Assembly: GCF_012911845.1 (NCBI RefSeq)
Contig: NZ_JAAXCU010000021.1
Coordinates: forward strand, 1-63,942
Direction: 5' to 3'
Source of the DNA: Bacillus sp. RO2
GTDB taxonomy: Bacteria; Bacillota; Bacilli; Bacillales; Bacillaceae_I
Length of the DNA stretch: 63,942 nt
Part shown: positions 42,316-51,707 of the stretch, piece by piece
How the letters are laid out: every line of letters begins with the position of its first letter
Numbering within the stretch: position 1 is the stretch's first letter
Made by a program: the position numbers and the translations under genes
The notes under the pieces: generated by a model
Told to the model about the DNA's origin: nothing
Database searches by the model: none
The model's input: the letters and a program-made list of their open reading frames with translations, nothing else

Positions 42316-42462
42316 TTATTTTTTCTGAAGGCGAACCTTCTCATTTTTTTCTATCTGAATGACTTTTCCATCCTGTACGACTAGGGTGATAGATCCAAAT
42401 TTGATTGATTGTAGCATTGTTTCCAAGTGGGTAACAACTTCTTCCCATTCCGACTGTGCCAG
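42316..42462 (-). CDS. yezD: YezD-like small protein (DUF2292)
   Basis: A 48-residue protein with the sequence pattern SIKFGSITLVVQDGKVIQIE, the mark of the YezD/DUF2292 family, followed by KNEKVRLQKK. No ATG, GTG or TTG is in the right place. A CTG at 42462 has GGAGG 8 bases before it and is the proposed start. The gene lies downstream of the S-box riboswitch and upstream of cysH, flanked by two dispersed repeat copies, so it belongs to the SAM-controlled sulfate operon. Its function is unknown. Confidence 0.72.
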   Translation of the reverse strand: MAQSEWEEVVTHLETMLQSIKFGSITLVVQDGKVIQIEKNEKVRLQKK

Positions 42463-42514
42463 TTGGCTCGCCTCCGTTTCGTTTTACAAAATTTAAAAAA
42501 GATACGGTTACCCC

Positions 42515-42642
42515 CGATAGATTGTAGTGCAGGGTGTGAGACTCCGGCGGGAGGTAGCGGTTGCCTTGAGACACCCGCAACGAAGTGAGGAGGCTCAAGC
42601 ACCGCCCCGCGGAAAGCGAACACCCGGAACGGAAATCTATTG
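42515..42642. repeat. Dispersed inverted-repeat element, copy 2 (reverse)
   Basis: A 128-bp element in the opposite direction to copies 1 and 3. It holds GGAGGCTC and GGAAAGCGAA and is bounded by ATAGATT and AATCTAT. It lies between the S-box terminator and yezD and would be transcribed with the operon, forming a strong hairpin. Confidence 0.65.
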
Positions 42643-42655
42643 GAGTGAAACAGAC

Positions 42656-42802
42656 AAAAACGCCTCTCCCATTATGGAAAAGGCGCATGTATGTAAGTGC
42701 ACCTTATCTTCCAAAATGGGTATCCATTTTGCTGGAATTGGCACCTTGCTGTTCGCAGGTTGCCGGGCTTCAACGGGCCAGTCCCTCAGCCGCTCTAGAT
42801 AA
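42656..42802 (-). promoter_or_regulatory. SAM-I (S-box) riboswitch of the sulfate operon
   Basis: On the minus strand the aptamer begins CTTATCTAGAGCGGCTGAGG and continues with GACTGGCCC, GAAGCCCGGCAACC and AAGGTGCCAATTCC, which is the canonical S-box. A terminator follows: CGCCTTTTCC pairs with GGGAGAGGCG, then five T (42656-42685). High S-adenosylmethionine should stop transcription before yezD and cysH. Confidence 0.96.
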
Positions 42803-42835
42803 GCGTCAATTTAAGTTGTGTTTTTGTTAAAATTA

Positions 42836-42863
42836 ATCCTACCATACTTATATGAATTGTCAA
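42836..42863 (-). promoter_or_regulatory. Sigma-A promoter of the sulfate operon
   Basis: On the minus strand TTGACA (42858-42863) and TAGGAT (42836-42841) are 16 bp apart, about 35 bases before the S-box aptamer. Confidence 0.7.
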
Positions 42864-42925
42864 CAAAGTTATTGACTGTTTTTTTAGATTTTTTATTTTT
42901 GGGAAGTTGGTCCTAGTCAGGTACC

Positions 42926-43456
42926 TTACTCCCCGATTTTTTTAAGCTTGGTTTCCGAATCAATGATGACCGCTTGATAGGAGTCGCCTGAGGTGGTTTC
43001 AAAAAGAACACCTTGGATGGTTTCTTCTTGTTTTTCAAGATTCGTCAATTCCACTTTTGTTAATTCTTCAGGATCAAACGTCACTTTCCCTTCCAGCTTA
43101 AATTGCCCGTCGCCTATTTCCTCTGCCATCTCGATTTCATGGTCGAGCATACGCTCCTCTAACCATCCGGCAAGTAAGGGTTCTACTGTATCTTTTACTA
43201 TTTTCAACCTATCATTATATGTAAGAATCATGGAGTAGCGGACATATTGAACTGTTTCATACTCATTCCCACCCATGCCAACGGAAGTCGAGGATATGGT
43301 GAATTCAGGGTCTGGTTCTGTTTGAACGAACATGTTACAGCCGGTTAATACAATGGTGAGGCAACACAAAACAGCTAGCCTCTTAAACCTAACAACGCGT
43401 TGATTTCTCATAAAGCCTACTATTGAAAAAATCCCCTCACACATACTATCCTTCAT
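42926..43456 (-). CDS. Putative lipoprotein, function unknown
   Basis: A 176-residue exported protein. The lipobox LTGC is at about residues 37-40, after a hydrophobic stretch (LAVLCCLTIV), so it should be lipid-anchored outside the membrane. The remainder is acidic and may form an alpha/beta domain. I keep the start at 43456 because AGGAGG sits right before it, although it gives a long n-region; the ATG 15 codons later lacks a site. No family recognised. Confidence 0.7.
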   Translation of the reverse strand: MKDSMCEGIFSIVGFMRNQRVVRFKRLAVLCCLTIVLTGCNMFVQTEPDPEFTISSTSVGMGGNEYETVQYVRYSMILTYNDRLKIVKDTVEPLLAGWLEERMLDHEIEMAEEIGDGQFKLEGKVTFDPEELTKVELTNLEKQEETIQGVLFETTSGDSYQAVIIDSETKLKKIGE

Positions 43457-43564
43457 ACTAACCCCTCCTGTTTGGCGTTCCCATTTTACTCAACATTAAC
43501 ATATTTTTCCTTGAACGTGTTGCAATAATGTAAAAATGATGCGAGATTCCTATTGGAAGAAATA

Positions 43565-43604
43565 CAAAAAAATAAGCAGCGGCATCACTCACCGCTGCTT
43601 ATTT
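43565..43604 (-). terminator. Terminator after dagK
   Basis: AATAAGCAGCGG pairs perfectly with CCGCTGCTTATT around a 9-base loop on the minus strand, followed by seven T, directly after the dagK stop. Confidence 0.93.
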
Positions 43605-44525
43605 CTATTCGCATTTTGCCATTTCGGTTTTCTTGCGTTTTTCGGTTACTAGTACTTCAAGGTGACGGTAGAGGTTGACGAATTCACCTGGAAGCAGGCC
43701 ACCGTACTCGCCGTCTAGATTTAGTTGCATCTTCTCTTTTGTGTTTACTTTTACCCTGTTTGCCTTTGTGTAGATAACTAAATCGTCTTTCACATGATCT
43801 CCGCGCAGTGCCATGGAAGCAATACGGATGAAGTCTGCTATGTTTGCTTTTTTAAGAATGATCATATCAAACATGCCGTCGTTCATGCAGGAATCTGGCG
43901 CAAGTTTTTCGAAGCCGCCTACCGAATTCGATAAGGAGACTAAGAACAGCATGATCTCGCCTTCAAAGATTTTTCCATCGTATTCAATCGTTACGTTTGT
44001 CGGGCGAATAGATGGAAGCATCTCGATTCCTTTTAGGTAGTAGGCAAGCTGGCCAAGCATAGTTTTCATTTTAATTGGCACTTCATAGGATAGCTCGGTC
44101 ATTTTTCCGCCACCGGCAATATTCATGAAGTACTGATCATTTGCTTTTCCAATATCCACTGGCATCGGAACGCCTTCTGCAATGACATCAACACAACCTA
44201 AAATGTCATCGCGTGGCAGGTCAAGTGCTCTGGCAAAGTCGTTCGTCGTACCCACTGGAATAATGCCAAGTTGTGGGCGGTATTCCTGTTCTGCCAACCC
44301 GTTGACCACTTCGTTGATTGTTCCGTCTCCGCCAGCTGCTACTACAAGGTCATACCTGCGTTCCACAGCCAGCCTGGCAGCTTCTGTCGCATCTCCATGA
44401 CCAGTTGTCGCATGGCAGGATGTTTCATAGCCGGCTTTTTCTAATCTAACCAACACTTCTGGCAGATGCTTTTTGAACAGCTCACGACCAGATGTTGGAT
44501 TGTATATTACCCTAGCTCTTTTCAT
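43605..44525 (-). CDS. dagK: Diacylglycerol kinase (DgkB/YerQ)
   Basis: A 306-residue soluble lipid kinase. GGDGTINEVVNGLA at about 65-78 is the nucleotide loop, and VGTTNDFARAL at about 96-106 the second signature. It recycles diacylglycerol from lipoteichoic acid synthesis to phosphatidic acid. In B. subtilis the homologue also follows gatCAB, though here about 4 kb lie between them. An AGTAGTG/CACTACT inverted repeat at 44634-44658 upstream may be an operator. Confidence 0.92.
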   Translation of the reverse strand: MKRARVIYNPTSGRELFKKHLPEVLVRLEKAGYETSCHATTGHGDATEAARLAVERRYDLVVAAGGDGTINEVVNGLAEQEYRPQLGIIPVGTTNDFARALDLPRDDILGCVDVIAEGVPMPVDIGKANDQYFMNIAGGGKMTELSYEVPIKMKTMLGQLAYYLKGIEMLPSIRPTNVTIEYDGKIFEGEIMLFLVSLSNSVGGFEKLAPDSCMNDGMFDMIILKKANIADFIRIASMALRGDHVKDDLVIYTKANRVKVNTKEKMQLNLDGEYGGLLPGEFVNLYRHLEVLVTEKRKKTEMAKCE

Positions 44526-44736
44526 TTACCCATCATCCTAAACGTATATTTAACTAAGCCCTCTTTTATATCTATGTGTTGTCTATCTCTGTATGTTGTT
44601 ATATAAGTTAGTTATATTTTCCCAATACCACTAAGTAGTGAACCTGTAACCCACTACTGATAACATATTAGCCTATTCGGGTGTGGATATGCAATTAAAA
44701 TGAAAATTTTGAGAAATACGGTTGGCATCCCCCAAA

Positions 44737-44795
44737 AAAGAAAACCCCCACCCGGGCCGCCACTTCTCAAAAGTAGCAGCTGCAGGTGGGGGCCC
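44737..44795 (-). terminator. Terminator after floT
   Basis: CCCCCACCTG pairs with CGGGTGGGGG on the minus strand around a loop that has its own AGTGGC/GCTACT pairing, followed by TTTTCTTTTTT. It lies about 10 bases past the floT stop. Confidence 0.85.
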
Positions 44796-44805
44796 AAGCT
44801 CTCAA

Positions 44806-46341
44806 TTATTCTTCTGTCTTCTTCTCTTCGCTCTTTTTAGAAGTAGCGATTTCATTCGTCAGGCTGTCGATGCTGTGACGCACGTTCGCTTTGCCTGAGA
44901 AGTTTTCAATCAATTCTTTTACATCAATTCCAGATGACGCCTTTAAGGATTCTTGAAGAGTAGACATCAGGTTTGTTGCGTAGCCAGTCACTTTGTTGGC
45001 GCCGCCATTTTCACCGCTTCCGCCAGTGTCCACAACTGTGATCTTATCGATGTTGCCAAGTGGAGCTGCAACTTGCTTCGCATATTCAGGAAGCATTTTG
45101 ATGATCATGTCGAGGATAGCCGCTTGACCGAACTGTTCGAATGCTTCCGCGATCTTTTCTTTCGCTTCCGCTTCTGCAAGACCTTTCAGGCGGATAACTT
45201 CTGCTTCGGATTCCCCTTGTGCTCTTTGGGCATCGGCAATTGCAAGACCGTCAATACGGACTTTTTCTGCTTCTGCTTTGGCCATTGCTTCGATGCGGTA
45301 TTTGTTTGCATCTGCTTCTGCCATTTGTTTTGCTTTATCAGCTGCTGCAGCCTGCTCAACAGAGTAACGGTCTGCATCGGCTTTTTTCTTAACTTCAGAA
45401 TCGTATTGACGCTCACGACGCAAGATCTCTTTTTCCTCAAGCTCAATTTGCTTTTGACGCTCGATGATTTGGATCTGCATCTGTTGCTCGGTTACTTCTT
45501 GTTTCGCTCGTGCTTCCTCTAGGTGGTACGCTTGGTCGGCACGTGCTTTTGCGATGTCTTGCTCACGGCGGTACTCGGCAACCTTCATTTGGTTGGTTTT
45601 TTCTGCTTCTGCGATCTCCGTCGCACGCTCAAGCTCAGCGCGTTGTGCGTCTTTTGCCGCTTCAGCACGCTTGATACGTGTTTCTTTATCTGCTTCCGCA
45701 GTTGCAATGTCTGCGTCACGTTTTACTTGCGCGATACGTGGTTTACCAAGAGATTCTAAGTATCCATTGCTGTCGCGGATATCACGAATGGTAAAGGATA
45801 CGATGACCAATCCCATTTTCGCTAAATCCTGAGAGGCAACACGTTGTACTTCTTGCGAGAACTTTTCACGATTCTTGTAGATTTCTTCTACTGTCATGGA
45901 ACCTAGGATAGAACGAAGGTGACCTTCTAGTACTTCACGTGCTTCGTTTTCCAGGTCCTCTTTTCTTTTTCCTAAAAATTGCTCGGCAGCTGTAGCGATA
46001 TCGCCGATGGAATTGCCGATCTTGATGATCGCGGTACCGTCCGCCATCACAGGAACACCTTGCTCTGTGTAAACTTCTGGCGTTTTTACGTCTAGTTTAA
46101 TAGATAGTAAGCTTAATGGTTCAGATTGTTGGAATACCGGCACGATGAACGCACCGCCACCTCGTACAATCTTGATTTTGTTTCCGGCTTCGTCCGTGTG
46201 GACATTTTTCCCGCCCAGGTAGCTACCTGTGATGATTAAAGCTTCGTCTGGACCGACTGTTTTGTAGCGTGCGATGAACACGACAATCAGTACGAAAATT
46301 AGCGCAACGACGGCACCAATAATGATAAACATTTCACCCAT
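44806..46341 (-). CDS. floT: Flotillin-like protein (FloT/YuaG)
   Basis: A 511-residue membrane scaffold. It has an N-terminal membrane hairpin (about 3-26), an SPFH/band 7 domain (about 30-200) and a long Glu/Ala-rich coiled coil (about 220-420, with AEAEK and ADADKYR-type repeats), as in YuaG. It organises ordered membrane regions together with the NfeD protein encoded just upstream. The gene follows yuaF by 12 bases, so the two form one operon behind a sigma-W-type promoter. Confidence 0.94.
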   Translation of the reverse strand: MGEMFIIIGAVVALIFVLIVVFIARYKTVGPDEALIITGSYLGGKNVHTDEAGNKIKIVRGGGAFIVPVFQQSEPLSLLSIKLDVKTPEVYTEQGVPVMADGTAIIKIGNSIGDIATAAEQFLGKRKEDLENEAREVLEGHLRSILGSMTVEEIYKNREKFSQEVQRVASQDLAKMGLVIVSFTIRDIRDSNGYLESLGKPRIAQVKRDADIATAEADKETRIKRAEAAKDAQRAELERATEIAEAEKTNQMKVAEYRREQDIAKARADQAYHLEEARAKQEVTEQQMQIQIIERQKQIELEEKEILRRERQYDSEVKKKADADRYSVEQAAAADKAKQMAEADANKYRIEAMAKAEAEKVRIDGLAIADAQRAQGESEAEVIRLKGLAEAEAKEKIAEAFEQFGQAAILDMIIKMLPEYAKQVAAPLGNIDKITVVDTGGSGENGGANKVTGYATNLMSTLQESLKASSGIDVKELIENFSGKANVRHSIDSLTNEIATSKKSEEKKTEE

Positions 46342-46353
46342 TTTCTGTTCCCC

Positions 46354-46893
46354 CTATTTATTATAGTTTTCTAAAACCTTTTCGTATGGAGTGACAGAAA
46401 CCACTCCGGTTTGGACATCGATGATCAGGACTTCCGTATCATAAGGGATTTCCTCGTTTTCAAAGCTCTGTGCAGAACGTGAAACGGTGCTTCCGCCAAT
46501 GCTTAGTACCACTTCCCCAAACCCATCTTTCGGGACCGAGATGATAACTCGTGCAAGCTTTCCTTTTAAGTCATCGTCTGTGTAACCGAGTGAGGAATCG
46601 GCGGACTTGATTGGTACAAAGACAAAGATGTGAAGCAGTATGACTAGTAGAAGTGCGAGGACGGTGGCAATGGCCAACACCAGCAATCCTGATAGCGGCG
46701 AGTATTTTTCAACTAGATAGCCTGTTGCTCCAAATACGGTAAAAAATGAAAAGATAAGAGCTGGATCAATAGGTAACACATCAAATATCCCGTCTACCAC
46801 ATCAGACAATAATACGTAAATCAGCGTCAAGCCACCAAAGATGATGAGGCACCAAAAATAGAGCGTCATCATGTCCAATCCAAACAACGTCAT
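46354..46893 (-). CDS. yuaF: NfeD-family membrane protein (YuaF-like)
   Basis: A 179-residue protein with four hydrophobic helices (about 7-28, 40-58, 63-80 and 82-104) and a C-terminal OB-fold domain (about 115-175, KLARVIISVPKDGFGEVV). It is the partner of flotillin. I chose the ATG at 46893 with AGGAAAGGA before it; the TTG at 46929 adds 12 residues without support. The family length in B. subtilis is about 174. Confidence 0.88.
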   Translation of the reverse strand: MTLFGLDMMTLYFWCLIIFGGLTLIYVLLSDVVDGIFDVLPIDPALIFSFFTVFGATGYLVEKYSPLSGLLVLAIATVLALLLVILLHIFVFVPIKSADSSLGYTDDDLKGKLARVIISVPKDGFGEVVLSIGGSTVSRSAQSFENEEIPYDTEVLIIDVQTGVVSVTPYEKVLENYNK

Positions 46894-46976
46894 AAGCCAT
46901 CGTTTCCTTTCCTGTTGTATTGAAGGCAATCACCTTAGGACCTTAATCCTTCTTCCAAAATTTCCTTCCGCTATTA

Positions 46977-47005
46977 TATACGGGTCATTTCTCCTAAAGG
47001 TTTCA
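46977..47005 (-). promoter_or_regulatory. Sigma-W-type promoter of yuaF-floT
   Basis: On the minus strand TGAAAC (47000-47005) and CGTATA (46977-46982) are 17 bp apart, matching the extracytoplasmic-function sigma-W pattern. In B. subtilis the yuaF-floT operon is known to be in the sigma-W regulon. Confidence 0.82.
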
Positions 47006-47124
47006 AAAACATTTCTATTTTTCTACCTTTTTCTTGGATGATGATAGGTGTAAACTAATAGTAGGAATTTACAAACTTTTACCTATTTCATCATAAACCA
47101 TATAAAAGGGGAAAACTATTACTT

Positions 47125-48009
47125 ATGCTAAAAAAAGGAATTATTTGCGGCGTAGGCCTGAGTTTGCTAGCTGGTTGCACGACCTTTGATAGTTTATTAG
47201 AAGAAAAGGAACCATTGGTAGGGAGTCCTCATGCAGGCAAGTCGACAGTGCCGGTAGTGACCGTGGTGGACGACGTGGTATGGGAGGATTTTTTTGAAAA
47301 AGAAGAGGACGGTAGTGAGGTGGTTGTTGCACCGGAAGAAACGGAAGAAGCTGAAGCTCCTCCGACGGAAGAGGAGCCAGCTGAACCTGAGGAGGTTTCC
47401 GACCCTGAAGCGATTCCTGTTGTGGCCAACCCAGGTGCAATGAATGTGATGGTCAATAAATTCTGGTCGCTGCCGGAAGGGTATCGTCCTGGGGATTTAA
47501 TTAAACCGAATGTACCGTTTTCTTTTGGTGATGAAAACAGCGACCGTTCCAAGCTGCGTGCAGAGGCAGCTGAGTCGCTTGAGGTTATGTTCAATGTCGC
47601 AAAAGGGGAAGGCATCGAACTTTATGCCCGTTCTGGGTTCCGTTCTTACGAAACACAGGAGGCTATTTTTAAAAATGAGGTAGCCACATTTGGTTATGAG
47701 CAGGCGGTCCTCTACGTGGCGTTGCCCGGGACTAGCGAGCATCAGACCGGACTTGCGATGGATATTACCGCGAAGAGTGTGGGGCTTGAGTTAGTGGAGG
47801 CATTGGAGGGGACAGTTGAGGGCAAGTGGCTTGCGGAAAATGCCCACCACTACGGGTTTATTTTGCGCTATCCGAAAGGGAAAACGAATATTACCGGCTA
47901 CGCGTTTGAGCCTTGGCATTTCAGGTATGTTGGCGTCGATATTGCTGGGGAGATTTATGCGAAAGGGATCACGTTGGAGGAATATTTGGGAGATGTGCGG
48001 GAGTTTTAA
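47125..48009 (+). CDS. D-alanyl-D-alanine carboxypeptidase lipoprotein (VanY family)
   Basis: A 294-residue lipoprotein. The lipobox LLAGC gives C18. An acidic Pro/Glu-rich linker (about 60-105) carries the enzyme away from the membrane. The VanY domain follows (about 115-290) with SGFRSYETQ, the zinc-binding SEHQTGLAMDIT, and EPWHFRYVG, which holds the second His. It should trim D-Ala from cell-wall peptides. It stands alone on the plus strand with a good terminator. Confidence 0.92.
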   Translation: MLKKGIICGVGLSLLAGCTTFDSLLEEKEPLVGSPHAGKSTVPVVTVVDDVVWEDFFEKEEDGSEVVVAPEETEEAEAPPTEEEPAEPEEVSDPEAIPVVANPGAMNVMVNKFWSLPEGYRPGDLIKPNVPFSFGDENSDRSKLRAEAAESLEVMFNVAKGEGIELYARSGFRSYETQEAIFKNEVATFGYEQAVLYVALPGTSEHQTGLAMDITAKSVGLELVEALEGTVEGKWLAENAHHYGFILRYPKGKTNITGYAFEPWHFRYVGVDIAGEIYAKGITLEEYLGDVREF

Positions 48010-48025
48010 AGGGGAAAGGTTTTCG

Positions 48026-48052
48026 TGGAGCGCATTTTGGCGCTCTTTTTTG
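48026..48052 (+). terminator. Terminator after the VanY-type gene
   Basis: GAGCGC pairs with GCGCTC around a 6-base loop, followed by six T. Confidence 0.88.
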
Positions 48053-48125
48053 TTAGGAGTTGATTTTGCAGTGGTGCATGGGGAGTTTTAGAGTGTGTTG
48101 GAATGGGGGGCGTAATGCTTGGTCG

Positions 48126-48255
48126 AGTTTATTGTCCGGAATTTGAATTTTTTGTCCACTTTTAACATTTATTGTCCAAACTTTAGATTTATTGTCCAAT
48201 TTCATTTTATTAGCCAATTCAAGCGGGATAAATGCCATTCGACAAAAAACGACAC
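48126..48255 (+). repeat. 20-bp repeat array, family E (locus 2)
   Basis: Five direct repeats with GTCC (or GCC) at 48134, 48154, 48174, 48194 and about 48214, exactly 20 bp apart. The main core is TTTATTGTCCAA; the last unit changes to TTTATTAGCCAA, the same two variants as at 28624-28730. It is followed by GGATAAATGCCATTCGACA, similar to the tail of that locus. Confidence 0.88.
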
Positions 48256-48290
48256 CACTCCACCCACACTACCTCCACTCCACTCCCATA

Positions 48291-48323
48291 AAAAAACAAC
48301 CCCAACATCCTACGTTGGGGTTT
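48291..48323 (-). terminator. Terminator after gatB
   Basis: AACCCCAAC pairs with GTTGGGGTT around a short loop on the minus strand, followed by seven T after one G. It lies about 13 bases past the gatB stop. Confidence 0.92.
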
Positions 48324-48335
48324 TACATATCAACA

Positions 48336-49766
48336 TTATCGCTTCTTAATCTCTTCAATCAAAATCTTGTTCACCATTTGCGGGTTTGCCTGGCCTTTGG
48401 AGGCTTTCATGATCTGGCCAACAAGGAAGCCGATGGCACGTTCTGTTCCTTCTTTATAGTCCTGGACGGATTTTGGATTTGCATCCAAAGTTTCACCGAC
48501 CATTTTACGAAGGGTCCCTTCGTCCGATATTTGGACAAGGCCTTTTTCTTTTACGATTTTCTCTGCATCGCCGCCGTTTTCAATTAGTTCTTTGAAAACT
48601 TTCTTGGCAATTTTTGATGAAATCGTGCCCTTTTCAAGGAGCTTAATCATGCCGGCAAGTCCTTCTGGCGTCAAGGCTGTATCACCAAGTTCTTTACTTT
48701 CAGCGTTTAGATAAGCAGAAACCTCGCCCATCAGCCAGTTGGAAGCAAGCTTCGCGTCTGCACCAGCTTTAACGGTTCCATCAAAGAAATCGGACATTTC
48801 TTTTGTGATGGTCAGGACTTGAGCGTCGTATGCAGGTAGTCCAAGCTCTTCGACGTAACGCTTTTTGCGCTCGTCCGGAAGGGTTGGGATGTCTGCGCGA
48901 ACGCGCTCTTTCCAGTCATCATCGATGTGAAGTGCGACAAGATCCGGCTCGGGGAAGTAACGGTAGTCATCGGATCCCTCTTTTACACGCATCAGAATCG
49001 TCTTCTTCGTCGCTTCGTCATAACGGCGTGTTTCCTGTTCAATCACTCCGCCAGATAAAAGAACTTGCTCCTGACGAACGACTTCATGCTCTAGTCCTTT
49101 TTGAACAAAGTTGAAGGAGTTCAGGTTTTTCAGTTCCGCTTTCGTACCGAATTCCTTTTGGCCGATTGGACGCAGGGAAATGTTTGCATCACAACGCAAA
49201 GATCCTTCTTCCATTTTACAATCAGAAACGCCCGTGTATTGGATGATGGACTTCAATTTTTCCAGGTAGGCATAAGCTTCCTCCGGTGTACGGATATCAG
49301 GTTCCGATACGATTTCCACAAGCGGTGTTCCTTGGCGGTTATAGTCGACAAGGGAATAACCGTCGCCTGTGTGCATCAATTTTCCTGCATCCTCTTCCAA
49401 GTGAAGGCGCGTGATACCAATACGTTTTTTCTCTCCGTTCACTTCAATATCAATCCAGCCGTTCTCCCCGATCGGTTTGTCATGTTGAGAGATCTGATAA
49501 GCCTTCGGGTTGTCCGGATAAAAGTAGTTTTTGCGGTCGAATTTGGTGTCGGTTGCGACTTCACAATTCAGTGCCATTGCAGCCTTCATCGCGTATTCCA
49601 CTGCCTGTTTGTTCAGAACAGGTAGCGTTCCCGGATAGCCAAGTTCCACGACACTTGTGTTGGAGTTCGGTTCTGCGCCGAATTCGTTCGGACTTGCCGA
49701 GAAAATTTTGGATTTTGTTTTTAATTCTACGTGCACTTCAAGGCCAATAATCGTTTCAAAATTCAT
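48336..49766 (-). CDS. gatB: Asp-tRNA(Asn)/Glu-tRNA(Gln) amidotransferase subunit B
   Basis: A 476-residue subunit that binds tRNA and activates the mischarged Glu or Asp with [19 protein letters not shown] at 9-24 and the [15 protein letters not shown] segment are typical, and the C-terminal YqeY-like domain (about 330-475) grips the tRNA. AGGGGTG precedes the ATG. Third gene of gatCAB. Confidence 0.96.
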   Translation of the reverse strand: MNFETIIGLEVHVELKTKSKIFSASPNEFGAEPNSNTSVVELGYPGTLPVLNKQAVEYAMKAAMALNCEVATDTKFDRKNYFYPDNPKAYQISQHDKPIGENGWIDIEVNGEKKRIGITRLHLEEDAGKLMHTGDGYSLVDYNRQGTPLVEIVSEPDIRTPEEAYAYLEKLKSIIQYTGVSDCKMEEGSLRCDANISLRPIGQKEFGTKAELKNLNSFNFVQKGLEHEVVRQEQVLLSGGVIEQETRRYDEATKKTILMRVKEGSDDYRYFPEPDLVALHIDDDWKERVRADIPTLPDERKKRYVEELGLPAYDAQVLTITKEMSDFFDGTVKAGADAKLASNWLMGEVSAYLNAESKELGDTALTPEGLAGMIKLLEKGTISSKIAKKVFKELIENGGDAEKIVKEKGLVQISDEGTLRKMVGETLDANPKSVQDYKEGTERAIGFLVGQIMKASKGQANPQMVNKILIEEIKKR

Positions 49767-49782
49767 GTCTATTTTTCACCCC

Positions 49783-51240
49783 TTACAGCTGTGGCTTCTT
49801 TTTATGATGGTCGGTTGCCTGCTCGAATGCATGGGCAACGCGGTATATAGTGCTTTCCTCAAAATGATTTCCGATGATCTGCAAGCCTACTGGCAGTCCG
49901 TCTACAAAGCCTGCTGGTACAGAGATTCCTGGAACGCCTGCAAGGTTCACTGGAATGGTCAGGATATCGTTTGCATACATCGTAAGTGGATCCTTCGTGT
50001 TTTCGCCTACTTTAAAGGCTGGAGTCGGTGTTGTAGGTCCGATGATGACATCATATTTTTCAAAGACATCTTCAAAATCCTGCTTGATTAGCGTACGAAC
50101 CTTTTGAGCTTTTACATAATAAGCATCATAGTGACCTGCGCTCAACGCGTAAGTTCCAAGCATGATACGGCGCTTCACTTCAGGTCCAAAGCCTTCACTG
50201 CGAGTCTGCTTGTACATGTCGATTAGGTTCTTCGCATTGTCTGTGCGGTAGCCATAGCGAACACCGTCAAAACGGGCAAGGTTTGCAGATGCTTCTGATG
50301 AAGATAATAGATAATATGTTGCCAAAGCGTATTGGGAGTGCGGCAGGGAAACCTCTTCCCATGTTGCGCCTAGTCCTTCTAATACTTTTAGTGCATCTTT
50401 AACAGATTGGCGAACCTCTTCGCTTACGCCTTCTGCCAGATACTCTTTAGGCACACCGATTTTCAGCCCTTTAACATCACCTGTAAGGCTGGAAAGGAAG
50501 TCTGGAACGTCAGCGTTTGCTGATGTTGAATCCATAGAATCCAGTCCGGAGATCGCTTGTAAAAGATAAGCATTGTCTTCTACGGTACGTGTAATTGGAC
50601 CGATTTGGTCAAGGGAAGATGCAAAAGCAATCAAACCGTAACGGGAAACGCGTCCATAGGTAGGTTTCAGGCCGACAACTCCACAGAATGCAGCAGGTTG
50701 ACGGATTGATCCACCTGTATCAGAGCCCAGGGAGAAAAATACTTCCCCTGCTGCTACTGCCGCTGCAGATCCACCGCTTGATCCGCCTGGCACACGTTCA
50801 AGGTCCCAAGGGTTTTTCGTTGCCGCAAAGGCAGAGTTTTCATTGGAAGATCCCATGGCAAACTCGTCCATATTGATTTTACCGATGGTGACGGTTTCCG
50901 CTTGGTTCAGCTTTTCTACCACTGTAGCATTGTAGATTGGGTTAAAGTCTCCAAGGATTTTACTCGCAGCTGTAGTGCGAATGCCTTTTGTGACGATGTT
51001 GTCCTTGATTCCAATTGGAAGACCGAATAAAAGTCCGTGATCCTTTTCTAATCCTAATGCTTGGTCGAGGACTTTTGCATATTTACGGGCATTCTCTTCG
51101 TCCAGTGTCAGGAATGCTTGTACCTTATCGTCGACTTCGTTGATGCGTTTGTACGATGTATCAACAAGGTCAGATACGCTGATTTCTTTTTTATGTAAAA
51201 GGCTATGTAATTCCGATAGCTTTTTATCAAACAATGACAT
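49783..51240 (-). CDS. gatA: Asp-tRNA(Asn)/Glu-tRNA(Gln) amidotransferase subunit A
   Basis: A 485-residue glutaminase subunit of the amidase-signature family. The catalytic Lys-Ser-Ser triad is K79, S154 and S178 within [14 protein letters not shown] and [12 protein letters not shown]. It frees ammonia from glutamine and passes it to GatB. GGGAGGG-type ribosome site. Middle gene of gatCAB. Confidence 0.97.
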   Translation of the reverse strand: MSLFDKKLSELHSLLHKKEISVSDLVDTSYKRINEVDDKVQAFLTLDEENARKYAKVLDQALGLEKDHGLLFGLPIGIKDNIVTKGIRTTAASKILGDFNPIYNATVVEKLNQAETVTIGKINMDEFAMGSSNENSAFAATKNPWDLERVPGGSSGGSAAAVAAGEVFFSLGSDTGGSIRQPAAFCGVVGLKPTYGRVSRYGLIAFASSLDQIGPITRTVEDNAYLLQAISGLDSMDSTSANADVPDFLSSLTGDVKGLKIGVPKEYLAEGVSEEVRQSVKDALKVLEGLGATWEEVSLPHSQYALATYYLLSSSEASANLARFDGVRYGYRTDNAKNLIDMYKQTRSEGFGPEVKRRIMLGTYALSAGHYDAYYVKAQKVRTLIKQDFEDVFEKYDVIIGPTTPTPAFKVGENTKDPLTMYANDILTIPVNLAGVPGISVPAGFVDGLPVGLQIIGNHFEESTIYRVAHAFEQATDHHKKKPQL

Positions 51241-51262
51241 GGGGTTCCCTCCTTACTCTTTC

Positions 51263-51553
51263 CTATTCAATAATGCTTGGTACGCGAATCTGGCCGTTCT
51301 TGTGGTCTGGAGCATTTTTCAATACCTCATCCACCGGCAGACCATCTTTCGCGACATCTTCCCTCATGACATTCTTCATATGTAGAACATGAGAAGTTGG
51401 TTGAACATTTTCTGTATCTAATTCATTCAGCTTCTCCGCGAATGAAATAATTGCATCTAATTGACTTGTGAACATAACTGCCTCATCCTCACTGATTGCA
51501 AGACGGGCCAAATGCGCCACATGCTTCACCTGATCCTCCGAAATACGTGACAT
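51263..51553 (-). CDS. gatC: Asp-tRNA(Asn)/Glu-tRNA(Gln) amidotransferase subunit C
   Basis: A 96-residue small subunit that holds GatA and GatB together. [17 protein letters not shown] at 8-24 and the [20 protein letters not shown] helix are the family pattern. GGAGGTGAAAGAGG precedes the ATG. First gene of gatCAB, so the promoter should lie in 51554-51650. Confidence 0.95.
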   Translation of the reverse strand: MSRISEDQVKHVAHLARLAISEDEAVMFTSQLDAIISFAEKLNELDTENVQPTSHVLHMKNVMREDVAKDGLPVDEVLKNAPDHKNGQIRVPSIIE

Positions 51554-51650
51554 CCTCTTTCACCTCCACAAAAAATCGAACTTGCACAATACCCCTATCA
51601 TACTAAACTTTAACCCCCACAAGCAATTCTAACGGGATATTGGCATGATT

Positions 51651-51707
51651 TTTCTTTAGTGGAGTAAAGAGGGGTCTGACCCTCAATGCGTTAGAGCACT
51701 AAAGAAA
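51651..51707. repeat. Nested inverted-repeat element
   Basis: An 11-bp perfect inverted repeat, TTTCTTTAGTG (51651-51661) and CACTAAAGAAA (51697-51707), encloses an inner hairpin GAGGG-GTCTGA-CCCTC (51669-51684). The GGGTCTGACCC core is of the kind found in dispersed REP-like elements of Firmicutes. Lies in the 508-base gap between gatC and putP, with no gene seen. Confidence 0.6.

Noticed and set aside
42341-42688. Open frames over the S-box and dispersed repeat
   Set aside because: They cross the riboswitch terminator and repeat in a frame different from yezD and match no protein family.
44634-44658. AGTAGTG/CACTACT inverted repeat upstream of dagK as a firm operator
   Set aside because: Too short and without a known consensus; kept only as a note in the dagK entry.
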